In this document: piece after piece, positions 51,998-60,793 of the stretch
Layout: every line of letters starts with the position of its first letter
Numbering within the stretch: position 1 is the first letter of the stretch
NCBI RefSeq assembly: GCF_001612885.1
Contig: NZ_BDBH01000004.1
Span: 434,001 to 498,000, forward strand
Direction of reading: 5' to 3'
DNA length: 64,000 nt
DNA from: Nocardia harenae NBRC 108248
GTDB taxonomy: Bacteria; Actinomycetota; Actinomycetes; Mycobacteriales; Mycobacteriaceae
Notes under the pieces: model-generated
What the model was told of the DNA's origin: nothing
Seen by the model: only the letters and a program-made list of their open reading frames with translations
Database searches by the model: none
Program-made: the position numbers and the translations under genes

Positions 51998-52793
51998 GAC
52001 CGCGGTGCCGAACCGGGCGGCGGGGGCAACGGCCACCGCGCTCACCGAGGTGCTGCGCCTGGAGCGCATCGACCGGGATCTGTTCCGCTCGGTCCAGTTG
52101 TTCGACAGCTCGCATCCGCTCTACGGCGGCCAGGTCATGGCGCAGGCGCTGCTGGCGTGTGGCGCGACGGTCACCGGCGCGGGGCGCGTGCCGCATTCGC
52201 TGCACGGCTACTTCCTGCGCCGCGGGGACGCCGCGCGGCCGGTGCTGTACCGGGTCGAGTGCGATCGCGACGGCCGGGCGTACTCGGCCAGGCGCGGGGT
52301 GGCCGTGCAGGACGGCGAGGTCGTCTTCAGCATGTCGGCGTCGTTCCGCACCGCCACCGCGGGCGCGGAGCACACCGGTGCCGAGGTGCTGCCGCTGTTG
52401 TCTCCCGGGCAGTGCGCACCGGTGGCGGTCCGCCCGGAGATCGCGCTCGAAGCCCGCGTGCAGGATTGGTCCTGCGCGCAGCGGAGCTACCCGGCCAGGT
52501 TCTGGGTCCGGCCGAAGGGCGATCTGCCGCAGAACGATCCGCTGCTGCACGCGGCGGCGATCGCCTATGCGTCGGACTTCTCGACCGGGCTCGCCCGTAC
52601 CGTGGGCGGCCAGGTACTCGGTCCGAGCCTCGACCACGCGCTCTGGTTCCATCGCCCCCCGCTCTGGAACGACTGGCTCTTCGCCGACCTCGGCGCCGGC
52701 CGGACGGCGGGCAAGCGCGGCTGGTACACGGGTTCGCTGCTCGCGGGCGGCGAGATCGTCGCGAGCCTCGCGCAGGAGATGGCCTACCGGTGA
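51990..52793 (+). CDS. Acyl-CoA thioesterase II (TesB-like)
   Basis: A 267-residue double-hotdog protein with YGGQVMAQALLACGATV, HSLHGYFLRRG, SLDHALWFHRP and ASLAQEMAYR at the C-terminus (Gln of the triad). The ATG at 51990 overlaps the crotonase stop; an in-frame ATG 48 nt upstream is possible but would sit deep in the crotonase. It is the second TesB of the window and only distantly similar to that at 36819. It overlaps the fused dehydrogenase gene (GTGA). Confidence 0.9.
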   Translation: MPETAVPNRAAGATATALTEVLRLERIDRDLFRSVQLFDSSHPLYGGQVMAQALLACGATVTGAGRVPHSLHGYFLRRGDAARPVLYRVECDRDGRAYSARRGVAVQDGEVVFSMSASFRTATAGAEHTGAEVLPLLSPGQCAPVAVRPEIALEARVQDWSCAQRSYPARFWVRPKGDLPQNDPLLHAAAIAYASDFSTGLARTVGGQVLGPSLDHALWFHRPPLWNDWLFADLGAGRTAGKRGWYTGSLLAGGEIVASLAQEMAYR

Positions 52794-55063
52794 CGGCGCC
52801 GAGCGCACAGCACTGGCGCGCGCGGCTGGCCGCGCTGCTCGCCGACTACGCCGAGCGGCCGCGGCCCCGCACGTCGCGCGAGCGCGCCGCGGCCGCGCGC
52901 GCGTGGCAATCGGAGCTGGCCGATGCCGGTCTCGCCGCCCCCGGCTGGCCGGAGGCCGACGGCGGCCTCGGTCTCGGGCTGGACGACCAGATCGAGTACC
53001 ACCGGATGCTGGCCGCGGCCGGGGCGCCGAAACACCCGAACCCCATCGCCTTCATCGTGGCCTCGACCCTGATCGTGCACGGAACCGAACTGCAGAAGAA
53101 GCGCTTCCTCGCGCCCCTGCTGCGCGCCGACGAGCTGTGGTGCCAGGGCTTCTCCGAACCCGGCGCGGGCAGCGACCTGGCCGCGCTCTCGACCAGGGCG
53201 GTCCGCGACGGCGATCACTACCGGGTGACCGGCCGCAAGATCTGGACCACCTACGCCACCGCCGCCGACTGGATGTTCGCCCTGGTGCGCACCGGCCCGG
53301 CCGGGCGGGGCGCCGACGGGATCAGCTACCTGCTGATCCCGATGGACTCCCCTGGCATCGGGGTCCAGCCGCTGCGCGACGCCGCGGGCGGTTGCCGCTT
53401 CGCGGAGGTCTTCTTCGACGAGGTCCGGGTACCGGTGGAGAATCTCGTCGGTGCCGAGGGCGCGGGCTGGTCGGTGATGCGCACCTCGCTCGGCCACGAG
53501 CGCGCGACCGCGTTCTTGGCCGACGAATTCCGCTACCGCGGCCTGGTGGACCGGGTCTGCACGCTCGCGGCGAACCGCGGTTACGGCCGCGATCCGCTGA
53601 TTCGCCAGGAGCTGGCCGCGGTCGAGACCGGCGTCCGGGCCATCGCGGCGCACAGCGCGCGCGCCCTGGACGCCGTCCTGCGCGGCGCTGATCCGGCCGG
53701 GGCCGCCGCCATCGCCCGGCTCGTCAGGTCGGAGTTCGAGCAGCAGCTCCATCGGCTCGCGCTCCGGCTGACCGGCCCCGGCGCCGTGGCGGGCAGCCGC
53801 GCGGAGTGCGCCGTCGACGGCGGCCGCTGGGGATACGGCTATCTGATGTCGAGGGCGACCACGATCGGCGCGGGCACCGCCGAGATCCAGCGCAACACCA
53901 TTGCCGAGAAGGTTCTGGGGCTGCCGTCGCACCGCGACGACGTCGTCCGGGCGGTGCCGGTCGCGCCGGGCCGGCCGCAGACCGCGCCGGAGCCGGAGGA
54001 GGCCGCGCTGCGCGCCACGCTGGCCCGGCTGCTGGCTCCGCACACGACCACGGAGCGGTTGCTGAGCTGGACCTTCGAGCAGGCCGATTACGACATCGGG
54101 CTCTGGGACGAGCTCGTCGGCTTCGGTCTGCCCGGCCTCGCGGTACCCGAGACGCACGGTGGCGCGGGCGCGGCCCTGCGGCTGCTCGCCGCGGCGGTGG
54201 AAGAGGTCGGATACGCGCTCGCGCCGGTGCCGCTGGTGCCGACCCTGATCGCGCTCGAGGTGCTGCGGCGCGCCGGTGCCGACGAGGCGGTGCGCGCGAT
54301 CTGCGCCGGCGCCACCGCGGCCTTGGTCGCGCCGGTCGACGACGGCGGCCTGGCACTCGGCGGGGTACTGCCGAGCCTGGTCGGCGCCAGGGTGACGGGC
54401 TCGGTCGGGCTCGTCCCCGGCGCGCCGGTCGCCGATCAGCTGGTCGTGCTCGCCAGGGATGCCGTCACCGGGGAGCTCGCGCTCGGCATCGTCACCCCCG
54501 CGCAGGTCGGGCTCGCCGCGGCGGAATCCTTCGATGTCACCGGGACCATCGGCAGCGTGCTGCTCGACGATGTCGAGCCGGTGCTCGTCGCGCGCGGCGC
54601 CGAGGTGATCGACATCCTGGAGGCCGCCGGACCGGTCGCCCAGCTGCTGCTGGCCGCCGACTCGGTCGGCGTCGCGAACCGGGCCCTGGCGCTGGCCGTC
54701 GGCTGGGCCGTGCAGCGGATGCAGTTCGGCCGCCGAATCGGCTCCTACCAGGCGATCTCCCATCGCTGCGTGGATATGCTGATCAGCGCCGAGGGGGCGC
54801 GTGCGCTGGTGCTCGCCGCCGCGGACGGGCAGGCGGTCGATGCCGAGGCGCGGGTCGGCGTCGAGATCGCCTGCGCCGCCGCGCTGGACGCCGCGGTCCA
54901 GGCGGCCGAGCACTGCCTGCAGATCCACGGCGGCCTCGGCTTCATCTGGGATCACCCCGCCCACCTGTTGCTGCGCCGGGCGATCGCGAATCAGGCGACG
55001 CTCGCCCGGCCCGAGAACCTCCGCGACCGGGCCGCGAGCGCCGTGCTCGCCCGGCTGTCCTGA
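52790..55063 (+). CDS. Fused two-domain acyl-CoA dehydrogenase with reversed domain order
   Basis: A 757-residue fusion starting with GTG overlapping the TesB stop. The N-terminal half (about 1-395) has CQGFSEPGAGSDLAAL, VTGRKIWTTYAT and TIGAGTAEIQRNTIAEKVLG. The C-terminal half (about 410-757) has RMQFGRRIGSYQAISHR and LQIHGGLGFIWDHPAHLLLRR. The order of the two subtypes is opposite to that in the fusion at 23125. Each polypeptide should still supply one complete FAD site across the interface. It is probably a side-chain or ring dehydrogenase of the same pathway. Confidence 0.92.
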   Translation: MTAPSAQHWRARLAALLADYAERPRPRTSRERAAAARAWQSELADAGLAAPGWPEADGGLGLGLDDQIEYHRMLAAAGAPKHPNPIAFIVASTLIVHGTELQKKRFLAPLLRADELWCQGFSEPGAGSDLAALSTRAVRDGDHYRVTGRKIWTTYATAADWMFALVRTGPAGRGADGISYLLIPMDSPGIGVQPLRDAAGGCRFAEVFFDEVRVPVENLVGAEGAGWSVMRTSLGHERATAFLADEFRYRGLVDRVCTLAANRGYGRDPLIRQELAAVETGVRAIAAHSARALDAVLRGADPAGAAAIARLVRSEFEQQLHRLALRLTGPGAVAGSRAECAVDGGRWGYGYLMSRATTIGAGTAEIQRNTIAEKVLGLPSHRDDVVRAVPVAPGRPQTAPEPEEAALRATLARLLAPHTTTERLLSWTFEQADYDIGLWDELVGFGLPGLAVPETHGGAGAALRLLAAAVEEVGYALAPVPLVPTLIALEVLRRAGADEAVRAICAGATAALVAPVDDGGLALGGVLPSLVGARVTGSVGLVPGAPVADQLVVLARDAVTGELALGIVTPAQVGLAAAESFDVTGTIGSVLLDDVEPVLVARGAEVIDILEAAGPVAQLLLAADSVGVANRALALAVGWAVQRMQFGRRIGSYQAISHRCVDMLISAEGARALVLAAADGQAVDAEARVGVEIACAAALDAAVQAAEHCLQIHGGLGFIWDHPAHLLLRRAIANQATLARPENLRDRAASAVLARLS

Positions 55064-55082
55064 AACCCCGAAGGAGATCCCC

Positions 55083-55586
55083 GTGACCGCGATCGACGCC
55101 GGACTGGCCCTGCTGCGGGTGTGCCTAGGGCTCACCATGGCCGCGCACGGCTACGGAAAACTGTTCCGCGGCGGCCGTATTCCCGGTACCGCCCGCTGGT
55201 TCGACGGCATGGGCATGCGCCCGGGAACGGTGCACGCCTGGCTCGCCGCTGGCACCGAGGCCGGTGCCGGAATCCTGTTCGCGCTCGGGCTGCTCACCCC
55301 GCTCGCGGCAGCCGCCTTCGTCGCCCTGATGGTGGTGGCGGCGTGGACCGTGCACCGCGAGCACGGGTTCTTCGTCGCCGAGAACGGCTGGGAGTACAAC
55401 CTGGTGCTCGCCGTCGGCGCGGTCGCGATCGCGGTCACCGGGGCGGGCCGGATCAGCCTGGACTGGGTGATATTCGACGGCAATCCGGTGACCGGCTGGA
55501 CCGCGCTCGCGGTCTCGGCGGGGTTGGGACTGGTATCCGGGGTGGCGTTGCTGGCGGCGTGCTACCGGCCCGCGCGCACGGCATGA
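55083..55586 (+). CDS. DoxX family membrane protein
   Basis: A 167-residue integral membrane protein with about four hydrophobic segments (LLRVCLGLTMAAHGYGKL; AGILFALGLLTPLAAAAFVALMVV; VLAVGAVAIAV; LAVSAGLGLVSGVALLAA). It matches DoxX, seen in terminal oxidases and redox membrane complexes. GTG 55083 is preceded by GAAGGAG. It lies inside an acyl-CoA operon, 19 nt after the fused dehydrogenase and overlapping the ligase (ATGA). It may link electron transfer from dehydrogenation to the membrane, but this is inference. Confidence 0.9.
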   Translation: MTAIDAGLALLRVCLGLTMAAHGYGKLFRGGRIPGTARWFDGMGMRPGTVHAWLAAGTEAGAGILFALGLLTPLAAAAFVALMVVAAWTVHREHGFFVAENGWEYNLVLAVGAVAIAVTGAGRISLDWVIFDGNPVTGWTALAVSAGLGLVSGVALLAACYRPARTA

Positions 55587-57097
55587 ACCTCACCGAACTC
55601 GCCGCGCGCTACGAGGACAAGCCGGCGATCGTGCTCGGGGCCGCGGCCCTGAGTTACCGGGAGCTGGAGCAACGCTCCAACCGGATCGCCCGGATGTTCC
55701 GATCCCGCGGGCTGCGGCCCGGCGATCCGCTCGCGATCCTGATGCGCAACGAACTCGAGTTCTTCCCCGTGGTCTGGGCCGCGCAGCGCGCCGGACTCCG
55801 GTACACGCCGGTCAACTGGCACCTGGGCGCTGACGAGGCGGCCTACATCGTCGCGGACTGCGGGGCGCGGATGCTGGTCTACTCGGCCGAGCTGGCCGAG
55901 CTGGCCGCGGCCGCCGCGGCGGGCGCACCGGCGCTGCGAGCACGGATCGTGGCAGGCGCCGGCACCGCCGACGAGCATCTCGACGACGCGATCGCGGACA
56001 TGGCGGAGACGCCGATCCCGGATGAGTGCGAGGGCTACTACATGCTCTACTCCTCCGGCACCACCGGCCGCCCCAAGGGCATCCTCCCCGCGCTCACCGG
56101 TGATCCGTTCGGTACCGGCCTCGGCATCGATCACCTCATGGCCTCCGCCTTCGGCTTCGGTCCGGACACGGTGTATCTCAGCCCCGGCCCGCTCTACCAC
56201 GCGGCGCCGCTGGGGTGGACCTTCGGCACCGTGCGCAACGGCGGCACCGCGGTCGTCATGGAGCGCTTCGACGCCGAGGAGGCGCTGCGGCTCATCGACC
56301 GCCACCGCGTCACCCACGCGCAATTCGTCCCCACCATGTTCGTGCGCATGATCAAGCTGCCCGCCGCGGTACGGGAACGCTACGACGTCTCCGGCCTGCG
56401 CCTGGTCGTGCACGCGGCGGCGCCCTGCCCCGTGGCCGTCAAGCTGCGGATGATCGAGTGGTTCGGCCCCGTGCTCACCGAGTTCTACTCGGCCACCGAG
56501 GGAACGGGGTTCTGCATGATCGATACCCCGGAGTGGCTCAGCCACCGGGGTTCGGTCGGCCGGGCGGTCCGCGGCGTGCTCCACATCTGCGACGACGACG
56601 GCACCGAGCTCCCGCCGGGCGAGGTGGGCACGGTCTGGTTCGGCGACGTCAAGCGCTTCGAGTACTTCGGCGATCCCGCGAAGACGGCGGCCGCCTTCGA
56701 CCACCGGGGCTGGAACACCCTCGGCGATCTCGGCCACCTCGACGAGGAGGGCTACCTGTATCTGTCCGCGCGCCGCTCCGACCTGATCCTGTCCGGCGGT
56801 GTGAACATCTATCCGCGGGAGATCGCGGATGTGCTCACCCTGCACCCGGCGGTCCTCGACGTCGCCGTCGTCGGGCTGCCGGACGAGGAGATGGGCGAGC
56901 GGGTGCATGCCCTCGTCCAGCTCGTACCGGACGCGGAGCCGCCCGGCCCGGCGCTGGAGCGGGAATTGATCGAGTACTGCCGAGCGCGGATCGCCTCCTT
57001 CAAAGCGCCGCGGAGTATCGCCTTCGGGCCGGTGCCGCGGCTGCCGAGCGGTAAGGTCCGCAGGCGCGACATCGTGCCGGGCGAGCAGCGGGGCTGA
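55583..57097 (+). CDS. Class I adenylate-forming acyl-CoA synthetase
   Basis: A 504-residue ANL ligase and the last gene of the operon from 50204. It has YSSGTTGRPKG, YSATEGTGFCM, WNTLGDLGHLDEEG, LSGGVNIYPREI and the C-terminal RLPSGKVRRRD Lys. The TEG form of the A5 motif is typical of FadD3/FadD17/FadD19-like ligases, some of which act on steroid-derived acids. No good terminator was seen in the 170 nt after it. Confidence 0.92.
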   Translation: MNLTELAARYEDKPAIVLGAAALSYRELEQRSNRIARMFRSRGLRPGDPLAILMRNELEFFPVVWAAQRAGLRYTPVNWHLGADEAAYIVADCGARMLVYSAELAELAAAAAAGAPALRARIVAGAGTADEHLDDAIADMAETPIPDECEGYYMLYSSGTTGRPKGILPALTGDPFGTGLGIDHLMASAFGFGPDTVYLSPGPLYHAAPLGWTFGTVRNGGTAVVMERFDAEEALRLIDRHRVTHAQFVPTMFVRMIKLPAAVRERYDVSGLRLVVHAAAPCPVAVKLRMIEWFGPVLTEFYSATEGTGFCMIDTPEWLSHRGSVGRAVRGVLHICDDDGTELPPGEVGTVWFGDVKRFEYFGDPAKTAAAFDHRGWNTLGDLGHLDEEGYLYLSARRSDLILSGGVNIYPREIADVLTLHPAVLDVAVVGLPDEEMGERVHALVQLVPDAEPPGPALERELIEYCRARIASFKAPRSIAFGPVPRLPSGKVRRRDIVPGEQRG

Positions 57098-57267
57098 CCG
57101 GCCGTCGTCCGCGCCGCAGTGGGATCGGTTCCGCTCCGGACCGCGTGCGGCCCAATTACAGTGTCCTGATTATGGTTCCGACAGCAGCCCGGTCACCAGT
57201 TACCAACTTGTCATAAAAACAGTACGAAACAGAACCGAAACCCGGGCGAATCGGCGACGATATCCCC

Positions 57268-58404
57268 ATGAGTATCCTGAATAGGGCGGTCAGAGTGGGC
57301 TTGCGGGGCTTGCTGCCGCTCTCCGCGGTTCTGGGCATGGTCGGCGCCGGAGTACCGGCCACGGCGCAGCCCGATTCGGCGCGGAGCGAGCGGATCTACG
57401 TCGTCGGCGCGGCCGGCGACGGTGTGGTCGGCGTCGAGGTCTCGCCCGGTGCCGCCCCCCGGCTCCTCGGCGAGGCCGCGCCTGGCCCGCTCGGCGCGCT
57501 CGCCGTGGACGCCGCACCCGCAGGCGATTTCGTCTACGCCGGGTCGGCCGCGGAGGCCGGGATCACCGCCTACCGCGCGAACCCGGACGGCACGCTCGCC
57601 CCGGTGCCCGGCTCCCCGGTCTCGGCACCCGGCCCGGTCATCACCATCGTCGTCGCCCCCGACGGCAAACATCTGTACGCCTCCACCACGGTGGGGCTGC
57701 GGGGCGCCGTGGTCAGTTACGCGATCACCCCGAGCGGGCTGCCCGTGCAGCTGGGTGAACCGGTCGAGCTGGAGTACACCAGTCACTTCGGCATGATGGC
57801 GATCTCGCCGGACGGGCGTCACCTGTACACGACCGACTACTTCGGCAGCGCCATGATCCACCTGCCGATCGGGCCCGACGGCGCCGCGCTGCCCACGCGG
57901 CAGCGCATCGACGCGGGCAGCTCCCCGGTGAACCCGGAGGTGTCGCCGGACGGACGATTCCTCTACACCGCCAACGAACTGGGCTCATCGGTCTCCGGCT
58001 TCCGGATCGGCCCGGACGGCTCGCTGAGCCCCGTCCCCGGCTCGCCGTTTCCGGCGGGCGGGGGCACGCACGGGGTCGCGATCACGCCGGACTCCCGCCG
58101 CGTCTATGTTCCGAGCATCACCAGCGACAGCATCGACGGTTACGCGATCGGCCCCGACGGCAGCCTCGCACCGCTCCCCGGATCGCCCTACCACGCCGAA
58201 CCCGGCGGCATCGTCGGGCGCACCCTGGCAGGCGGCGACGGCACGCGGCTCTATTCCATCGAGGAGTTCGGGCTGCCTGGCAATCTGACCATCGGCCTGC
58301 AGGCCTATGTCATCGGCGCCGACGGCGCCCTCACCCCGACCGGGAGCCCGGTGGATCTCGGCATTCTCTTCACCGACGGCCCCTCGGCCACCATCACCGG
58401 ATGA
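57268..58404 (+). CDS. Secreted beta-propeller (lactonase/YncE-like) protein 1
   Basis: A 378-residue protein with a Sec signal peptide (Arg-rich start, LLPLSAVLGMVGAGVPATA, cleavage near residue 33) and a seven-bladed propeller of the lactonase/YncE type. Blades repeat the pattern SPDGRHLYT and GPDGSLSPVPGSPF. It is probably exported. Family members include 6-phosphogluconolactonase, but secreted ones are mostly of unknown function and may act as binding or surface proteins. It is the first of three paralogs in tandem. Confidence 0.88.
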   Translation: MSILNRAVRVGLRGLLPLSAVLGMVGAGVPATAQPDSARSERIYVVGAAGDGVVGVEVSPGAAPRLLGEAAPGPLGALAVDAAPAGDFVYAGSAAEAGITAYRANPDGTLAPVPGSPVSAPGPVITIVVAPDGKHLYASTTVGLRGAVVSYAITPSGLPVQLGEPVELEYTSHFGMMAISPDGRHLYTTDYFGSAMIHLPIGPDGAALPTRQRIDAGSSPVNPEVSPDGRFLYTANELGSSVSGFRIGPDGSLSPVPGSPFPAGGGTHGVAITPDSRRVYVPSITSDSIDGYAIGPDGSLAPLPGSPYHAEPGGIVGRTLAGGDGTRLYSIEEFGLPGNLTIGLQAYVIGADGALTPTGSPVDLGILFTDGPSATITG

Positions 58405-58451
58405 GGGCGATCCCAGCCCTCGACCACTGCGAAAAGGAATCTCACTCCACT

Positions 58452-59621
58452 ATGACTACCGTTCTTCCCGGCCGCGCGAATCCCGCCCGGCGCCCCGTGC
58501 GGCGCGGCCTTCTGCTCGCCGCGGTGGCCGTGTGCACGGTCACCATCGGCGCCGGCTCCGGCGCTGTCCAGGCCGAGCCCCGGCCCGAGCGCGATCAGCA
58601 CATCTACGTGACGAGCGTCGGGTTCGACCAGCTGGTCGGCATCACCGTGCGCCCCGGCGCGGCGCCCCGGCTCGCCGGGCCGCCGACGGCCGTTCCCTCC
58701 GGCGGGCTGTTCAAGAACGCCGCGGTCTCGCCGGACGGCAAGTACCTGTACGTGGGGCCCTTCCTGGACCAGGGTCTGGCCGCGTTCGCGATCAACGACG
58801 ACGGCACGCTCACCGCGCTGCCCGGTTCCCCGGTTCCGTCCTCCGGGCCGGTGGGGACCGTCGTCGTCGCCCCGGACGGCAAGCACCTGTACGTCTCCTC
58901 GTCCGAGGACGCGCGCGGGGTCGTGACCAGCTTCTCGATCGGCCCCGGCGGCCTGCCGGTCCGGGAGAGCGTGGCCCAGCTCGAGTTCTCGTCCCACTTC
59001 GGGACGATGATCATCGCGCCGGACGGCCGCAACCTGTATGTGGCCGCGGGCTTGGGCAACGAGCTCCTCCGGCTGCCGATCGGCGCGGACGGCCTCGCCG
59101 GCGCGCCGGTCCAGCGCATCCCGGCCGACGGCTCCCCGCTCAACCCGGCCATCACACCGGACGGCAAGCACCTCTACGTCGCGAACGAGCTGAACGCCGT
59201 GGTCTCCGGCTACGACATCGCGCCGGACGGTGCGCTGAGCCCGATGGCGGGTTCGCCCTTCGCCACCGGCGGCGGCCCGCACGGGGTCACGATCACCCCG
59301 GACGGCTCGCGGCTCTACACCCCCGACATCGCGGCGAACGCCATCACCGGGTTCCGGATCGCGCCGGACGGGCGGCTGACCCCGCTGCCGGGGTCGCCGT
59401 TCAGCGGCGGCACCGATCCGACCGCCATGCCCGGACAGCTGCTGGCAAGCCGCGACGGCCAACGGCTGTACGCGGTCGGGGTCGGCACGGTGGCCATTCC
59501 GCCCTCCGCTCGGCTGCTGACCTTCGACATCGCGCCCGACGGGTCGCTGCGGCAGTCCGAGGCTCCCCTCGACACCGGCCAGAACTTCGTCGACGGCCCC
59601 GCTTCGGTAATCACGCCGTGA
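58452..59621 (+). CDS. Secreted beta-propeller protein 2
   Basis: A 389-residue paralog of protein 1. The signal peptide is GLLLAAVAVCTVTIGAG with cleavage near GAVQA-EP. Propeller repeats include SPDGKYLYVGP and TPDGSRLYTPD. The ATG at 58452 is preferred because it gives a normal signal-peptide length and has AAGGA upstream. An ATG at 58401 overlaps the stop of protein 1 and would add 17 residues. Its C-terminus (PDGSLRQSEAPLDTGQ) is almost the same as in protein 3. Confidence 0.85.
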   Translation: MTTVLPGRANPARRPVRRGLLLAAVAVCTVTIGAGSGAVQAEPRPERDQHIYVTSVGFDQLVGITVRPGAAPRLAGPPTAVPSGGLFKNAAVSPDGKYLYVGPFLDQGLAAFAINDDGTLTALPGSPVPSSGPVGTVVVAPDGKHLYVSSSEDARGVVTSFSIGPGGLPVRESVAQLEFSSHFGTMIIAPDGRNLYVAAGLGNELLRLPIGADGLAGAPVQRIPADGSPLNPAITPDGKHLYVANELNAVVSGYDIAPDGALSPMAGSPFATGGGPHGVTITPDGSRLYTPDIAANAITGFRIAPDGRLTPLPGSPFSGGTDPTAMPGQLLASRDGQRLYAVGVGTVAIPPSARLLTFDIAPDGSLRQSEAPLDTGQNFVDGPASVITP

Positions 59622-59668
59622 CCCGCGACGTGAGCAACCAGAACCGGCTACCCGGAGTGCACGCCCCG

Positions 59669-60787
59669 ATGTCCCGGAGAATGATGATGCCGGTGGTGGC
59701 CGTACTGGCGGCCGCCGTCGCCGCCGGCCCCGCGGCCATGCCCGCGCAGGCCCGCACCGACGACATCCAGCACATCTACGTCGCCGGGATCGCCTCCGAC
59801 GGGGTGGTCGGCATTCAGGTCGCCCCGGGCGTCGCACCCCGGCTGGTCGGACCGTCCACCCGGCTCAGCTCGATCCCCTCGTTCAAGGGGGTCGCCGCCT
59901 CCCCGGACGGCCGCTACCTCTACGCCGGGCCGGTCGGGGACCCCGGCATCGCGGCCTTCGCGATCAACGACGACGGCACCCTCACCGAGGTGCCGGGCTC
60001 ACCGGTTCCCTCGGGGCCGCTCGGCACCCTGGCCGTGGCACCGGACGGCAAGCATCTGTACGTCTCCGCGCACGAGAACGGCGGCGGCACGCTCACCACC
60101 TACGCGCTGACCAACGGGCTGCCCGTCCGGATCAGCACGGTGCAGCTCGACGTCACGAGTCTGTGGGCCATGCTGGCTGTGACCCCGGACGGCCGCAATC
60201 TCTACGCCTCCGACTACTTCGGCAACAGGGTCATCCACGTGCCGATCGGGGCGGACGGCGTCGCGACCGCGTCGGGCCAGCGCATCGCGACGGGGTTCGG
60301 CCCGGAGAACCCGGGCATCTCCCGGGACGGCAAGTACCTGTACGTCTGCAACGAGGTGACCAGCAACGTCTCCGGGTACCGCATCGGCCCGGACGGCTCG
60401 CTGGCCGAGCTCGCCGGCTCCCCGTTCCCGGTCGGGATGGCGCCGCACGGGATCACCTCGAGCCCGGACGGCTCCCGGATCTACGTGCCCAACACCGGCT
60501 CGAACGACATCTCCGGGTTCCGGATCGACGCCGAGGGGGCGCTCGTCCCGCTGCCGGGGTCGCCGTACAGCGCGGGCACCGCACCGGTGAATCTGCCGAT
60601 CCAGCTGCAGGCCAGCCGGGACGGTGGCCGGCTGTACTCGATCGGAGCGGGCACGCCGGACATCGCCGTCACCGCGCGGCTGCTCACCTTCGACGTGCGG
60701 CCGGACGGGTCGCTGCAGCAGTCGGAGGCGCCGCTCGACACCGGTCAGCTCTTCGTGGACGGCCCGACCACGACGATCACCCCGTAG
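59669..60787 (+). CDS. Secreted beta-propeller protein 3
   Basis: A 372-residue paralog. The signal peptide is MMMPVVAVLAAAVAAGPA with cleavage near AQA-RT. The ATG at 59669 is used; a GTG at 59618 overlaps the stop of protein 2 (GTGA) and would add 17 residues. Repeats include SPDGRYLYAGP and GPDGSLAELAGSPF. It is most similar to protein 2. The converging P450 gene ends 6 nt after its stop, so the two transcripts must overlap. Confidence 0.85.
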   Translation: MSRRMMMPVVAVLAAAVAAGPAAMPAQARTDDIQHIYVAGIASDGVVGIQVAPGVAPRLVGPSTRLSSIPSFKGVAASPDGRYLYAGPVGDPGIAAFAINDDGTLTEVPGSPVPSGPLGTLAVAPDGKHLYVSAHENGGGTLTTYALTNGLPVRISTVQLDVTSLWAMLAVTPDGRNLYASDYFGNRVIHVPIGADGVATASGQRIATGFGPENPGISRDGKYLYVCNEVTSNVSGYRIGPDGSLAELAGSPFPVGMAPHGITSSPDGSRIYVPNTGSNDISGFRIDAEGALVPLPGSPYSAGTAPVNLPIQLQASRDGGRLYSIGAGTPDIAVTARLLTFDVRPDGSLQQSEAPLDTGQLFVDGPTTTITP

Positions 60788-60793
60788 CGGGCG

